A stretch of DNA of 64,000 nt. Source: Escallonia rubra (Eukaryota; Streptophyta; Magnoliopsida; Escalloniales; Escalloniaceae). The translations under genes were made by a program, and so were the position numbers. Shown piece after piece: positions 60,401-64,000 of this stretch. The stretch covers positions 186,001-250,000 of the forward strand of contig JAVXUO010000271.1 of NCBI GenBank assembly GCA_033065855.1, written 5' to 3'. Every line of letters starts with the position of its first letter. Position 1 is the first letter of the stretch. A model generated the notes under the pieces. That model had not been told where the DNA came from and did not search any database. It was given only the letters and a program-made list of their open reading frames with translations.

Positions 60401-60735
60401 TGCTGTTAGATTTGATCCAGAGCTAGCCATTCTCTAAATATTGCCCTGAGAAAAGAACGTACCCTACGCCTGAGTCTGCCTTAAGCTAGTTGAACTGGCC
60501 TTTTGATGCATCAAGAATGGCTTGATGCTGTATAGGTCAATGCCTCCTTTAGGATGCCTTGTATATTGATATGCTCTAGTTCTGCCTGGACATGGTAGCT
60601 TTTTTGCATTTATAGTAGTATGGGCTCACGGGGATGTCATCCGGCTTTGTGTTTTCTAGCATCTATGATGCCTGTATTTTCTCTCTGATTTTTGGATGAT
60701 GGTACATATTTTTACTCTTAATATAATATAATGTG
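57424..60735 (+). mobile_element. Degenerate LINE with RT and RNase H remnants
   Basis: In + strand order: a pre-RT frame (DGDQVTTEADI at 57435, then VRQAAFQVRALNAPGPDCIP at about 57615-57675). Reverse transcriptase follows at 58074-58334 (WVHLVMQDVTTVTYSVLVNG, then GILQGDPLSPFLLILCPKAL). The YADD-equivalent region is damaged near 58335, where MYAGDA stands in place of the usual F/YADD motif. Repeats of an ARLASARWLRQIQGN-like post-RT stretch occur at about 58510-58575 and 58705-58755. An RNase H-like remnant is near 60190-60245 (GVGLVLFNDQW). The end is near an AATATAATATAAT tail at about 60720-60735. Many stops and shifts; inactive. Confidence 0.82.
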
Positions 60736-62195
60736 TATACATATAATTAATATGTATCTCGCTGTTAAGAGTAGAACTTATATTTAGTTTTGAGGGATGT
60801 TGCAGTTATGGATGTGGACATATAATAGTTTTTAGATTTGAGCAATTTGCTCTTTTGAGTGGAACTTATATTTTAGATTATAACCAAAAGTAATTAATAT
60901 AAATAACAAACTATGCTCTGGAAATAAATGCAATGAAAATTAAAACAGAAAATTTATACACCTATGGCTATTAGAGATGAGGTGCGATAAAGTTTCTCAA
61001 TCTGAAAACCAAAAAGAAATCTTGACGACCCAACCATACATCCGGATTGATTCTATGAATCAGATCGTACGATAGGCCTTAAAATTTTTAACTACAAAAA
61101 AGAAAAAAAAAATTCCCGAATCATAACTAGTAGGCACAAGTGTTCTGATGCCGCCGCAATGGATATGGCTAAGAACATATTCCACGTTTTAAGGGGAAGG
61201 GGGGGGGGGGGGGGGAGAGAGAGAGGGGAGAGGAACTTGAATAACTTAAGAATGGAAACAACTTGTTTAACACATCTGCTGTGTTGGAGAAGTAGAACAC
61301 CGGTTTCACATCGCCAAAAATGTGTTTATGAAACCAAACATAAAAAGTATAAGCTCGTGATGAATCTATAGTGGTTGCTGACTCTGTAAAAACAAAAATT
61401 AAAGCTACTGATGATTCTCGTACCACTTTAGTGTGAGACATATGACTTGATCAAAAATTTCTGCTGGTAGGATAAAAAGAGGATATAATACATGAAAAAT
61501 GATGCATAATGAGAAATTATGACAAGAAAACAAGAGTACCTGCACACACTGAATATTCCACACGATCTCCAACTATTGCCAGAGGTTTGAGCAATTGTTG
61601 AATTAAACAGTCTCTATTTAAAAAACAAGATTTATCGCAACAACTCATATACAAAGTGGTCAAATGGAATAGAGGCAAAGCAAGAGGTAAGGTGCAATTT
61701 GCCCAGTAGCAAATGAACAAATCAATGGCTTAGCTTCTAAGTATTTACTGCCAAAATTACCAGCCTAATTCTTCATTGCTTTTATCAAGGTCCTCGTGGT
61801 TCGATTTGTTCTAAGATCATACCAAGACAAATACCGCTAAAGGCTCCTCTAAAATTGCTGAACCAAAAAGAGAGAAAAACTGGACCACTATGCTCCAGAA
61901 GCAACCAAGCATTCCGGTTTCTAAACAAGTTGTTCAAATACCATTATTTATTAACTCATTTATTTGGCCGCTAAAATCTAATACCTGGCTTTACAAATTC
62001 GACCTTCAAAAATATTTATGCACAATAAAAGCCAACAAGTAAACTAAAAAGCACGAATTCTAGAGATAGCCAAACAAATTAATAAAAATCATAGACATTC
62101 AACAAGAATTAGCAAAAACAATTCGTAAAATATATCCAATGCATAATAACAGAACATTTTTTTTTTCCTAATTTATCTCTCCTCATTCTATTAAA
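60736..62195. other. AT-rich intergenic DNA
   Basis: No gene recognised. Contains a G homopolymer at about 61200-61215 followed by a short (GA)n run. Confidence 0.5.
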
Positions 62196-62197
62196 TA

Positions 62198-62500
62198 CTC
62201 CCTCCGTCCCTGAAAAATTGATCATATTTCCTTTTTGGGCTATCCCAAAATAATTGATCACTTTCCAAATTAAGAATGATTTTGTAGGTGTTTTTCCATG
62301 TTTACCCTTCTTAAATTTTGTTTATTCTATTTCTTTCTCCGCATTCAATCTTCCACCAATCCATTTTTCTCTCCTGACCCACTTTCTTCCCTCCTTCTCT
62401 TTCTCTCTCTTGCGGTAGAATGGGAAACTCATAAAATATAACTCCTATCCTAAATAAGCGTGCAAGTCAAACACGATCAATTAATTAGGGACGGAGGGAG
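62198..62500. mobile_element. Stowaway-type MITE (copy 2)
   Basis: Terminal inverted repeats CTCCCTCCGTCCCTGAAAAA and (reverse complement) CTCCCTCCGTCCCTAATTAA. TA target duplication at 62196-62197 and 62501-62502. Same family as the 25224-25485 copy. About 303 bp and the better preserved of the two. Confidence 0.92.
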
Positions 62501-62502
62501 TA

Positions 62503-62907
62503 CTAAACATACACGCATATCAAGATATATGCACATTTCATGTCATTTGTCTAAACGCATATGATAGTTATCTTAGGTGTGCTTTTTCCGGTTGGAAGTG
62601 ACATTGTGTTTATACTAGTACATATTTTTGGATATCAGAACTACAGATCTATTTTGTTAAGACCCACTAATACACACCTTACTGTTTCATCCAAAAGCCC
62701 ATGGAGACAATATCCAAGACTAAAGCCATCTTTTAAGGGCTTCTCTGTTTTCCTTGTCCCTAGTCTAGGAAACAAGTCATACATTTACACTGAAAGTTGA
62801 GAAATGTCGACGTAGGACAGAGAATACGAGCCAAGTACCTTAAAATACTTGCATCTCAAAGGTTGAACATAACCAACTGAGCATTTTCCTAGAGCTTAAA
62901 TAACCAT
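62503..62907. other. Intergenic or 3' flank of the minus-strand exon
   Basis: No gene recognised. Confidence 0.4.
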
Positions 62908-62990
62908 TTAAGCAGCTTCCACAAGTTTAGCTCCTTGCTCGTTAACTACTTTAAGCATGCGGCGCATTCCGGTGGAAACCCATGGATTAC
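62908..62990 (-). CDS. Candidate terminal coding exon, unidentified
   Basis: On the minus strand a good acceptor (GATGGCAG, ending at 62991) is followed by an 81-nt frame in phase 1 that ends in TAA: NPWVSTGMRRMLKVVNEQGAKLVEAA. Composition (alternating basic and hydrophobic residues, Met/Val/Ala-rich) looks like real protein rather than intergenic DNA. Its entry phase (needing one base from the previous exon, then GT) is the same as that of the ASH2R last exon at 63842. It could therefore be an alternative last exon of ASH2R, or the end of another gene with upstream exons outside the window. I do not recognise the protein. Confidence 0.4.
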
Positions 62991-63576
62991 CTGCCATCAT
63001 AATGGAAGTACGAATTATTTAAAATCAGCCACCACAAGAAAACCAGCCCATTCTAAAAAGGTAAGAAAATAGAGACAAATAAGAAATACTTCCAGTAAAA
63101 AGAATATCAAGGCCTTCAGAGTGCTGGCTGCACCCAGCATTTCATTAAGAATCCACATTCCTTTTCTAAAGCAGCCATAAGGATCTTTAAAGCATAAGAT
63201 TGCACAATTAACTATTTTGCCTCATTTAGACTTCCAGAAGCTTGAAGCATGCACAATGTTGCATGTCGAAAAAAAGATGATACACATATAATGATATAAG
63301 CAAGAAAAGCAAAAATATAATTAAAAAAAAAAGATCATTAAAGGGAGCAAAAAATGGGTATAGAATGTACGTCATAAGAAACAAAGTACAGTAAATAAAA
63401 ACTTTATAGACTCAAAATGTCGTCAAAAAGTCCAATTCATACTCTTGAAAAGAAAATTGGACTTTACAACATTGAACTGTTCATTGTCAATCAATTGCAA
63501 AGTTACAATTATCGATAAATTCGGGCAAACCCCACTTCCGAACAAATACTGTAATGTTGTTAGAGGATGATAATAG
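62991..63576. other. Non-coding stretch, likely 3'-UTR or intron
   Basis: AT-rich sequence without an exon-like frame, between the candidate terminal exon and the ASH2R stop. It would be the ASH2R 3'-UTR, or an intron if the two exons belong to one gene. Confidence 0.45.
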
Positions 63577-63842
63577 CTAATGTTTCTTCTCTTTGGACAC
63601 ACCGTTCTCAACTCTGCCGTCAAAACCATGATAAGGAACCTCAATCATGGGCCTTGGAACAAGGCGGCCACCAAAGTCTTCCGGAAAGGATTCAAAATCA
63701 GGGCCGAAGTTGAACCTGACAACGCAATTAGGTTGATTAGGAAGTGTATACATTGAAGCAGCAGGGTAGTAACGACCGCCATAAAGATCCTTGAAAGCGA
63801 GCCCTTGACATTTCCCATTTTTGAAAAAAGATATCTCACTAC
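63577..63842 (-). CDS. ASH2R: ASH2/TRAUCO (COMPASS subunit ASH2R), last coding exon only
   Basis: Core subunit of the COMPASS-like H3K4 methyltransferase complex in the nucleus. The exon follows a TTGTGCAG acceptor at 63843, continues in phase 1 and ends in TAG at 63577, encoding 88 residues: the C-terminal half of the SPRY domain ([58 protein letters not shown]) and the conserved tail [20 protein letters not shown]. These are hallmark sequences of plant TRAUCO/ASH2R and animal ASH2L. The rest of the gene lies beyond base 64000, and the remaining 158 bp of the window is its intron. Confidence 0.92.
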
Positions 63843-64000
63843 CTGCACAAAATTAGCTTAGAACATCAGCATGAACATTGAAATTTGGACAAATGCTAGT
63901 TCAACAAAACATCATCGAACATCTATGCTTAAAATTTGAATATCTACAACTGCTAATAAGTCTAAGCACATACGGAAAAGCAACTTTATTCTTGAGCCTA

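Overview
This is a stretch of a plant nuclear chromosome, most likely a eudicot. The genes are split by GT-AG introns, AT-rich intergenic DNA is packed with MITEs, MULE-like, hAT-like, LINE and LTR elements, and every recognisable protein is closest to a plant family. I cannot name the species from sequence alone.

Four host loci can be supported. (1) 1.7-16.9 kb, + strand: an RNA exosome core subunit RRP45 gene, with a 5'-UTR intron and nine coding exons giving a 450-residue protein. Two of its introns are about 4.8 kb long and filled with repeats, including an antisense LINE. (2) 31.5-39.4 kb and (3) 45.2-53.1 kb, both + strand: two tandem, apparently intact ABCG half-transporters of the Arabidopsis ABCG12(CER5)/13/15 clade. 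Each has nine coding exons, and eight of the nine have the same or nearly the same length in the two copies, while the introns have diverged through different insertions. (4) 63.58-63.84 kb, - strand: the last exon of an ASH2/TRAUCO (ASH2R) SPRY-domain gene that continues beyond the window. A second small coding-like terminal exon (62.9-63.0 kb, - strand) lies downstream of it and is unassigned.

Mobile DNA explains most of the rest. A 3.8-kb LTR retrotransposon without gag/pol (19.2-23.1 kb) has near-identical LTRs and a perfect 5-bp target duplication. Six TIR elements of Mutator-like form (0.7-1.7, 13.2-14.5, 26.1-27.2, 27.8-29.2, 46.2-47.3 and 51.3-52.4 kb) carry GC-rich, CCACC/GGTGG-rich interiors; three have perfect 9-bp target duplications. 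Two hAT-like elements with 8-bp duplications lie at 12.3-13.0 and 36.0-36.7 kb. Two copies of one Stowaway MITE lie at 25.2 and 62.2 kb. Decayed LINE copies lie at 4.8-7.3 (-), about 15.5-16.1 (-), 40.6-42.5 (+) and 57.4-60.7 kb (+). There are also several local tandem arrays, including a three-copy, roughly 169-bp array grown from one end of a MITE (54.8-55.5 kb).

The host gene order is itself interesting. In Arabidopsis, RRP45B is CER7 and ABCG12 is CER5, both cuticular-wax genes, and TRAUCO (At1g51450, from memory) sits beside ABCG13 (At1g51460). The window therefore looks like an ancient TRO-ABCG12/13 neighbourhood with a CER7-type gene nearby. No CRISPR, rRNA or tRNA gene was seen.
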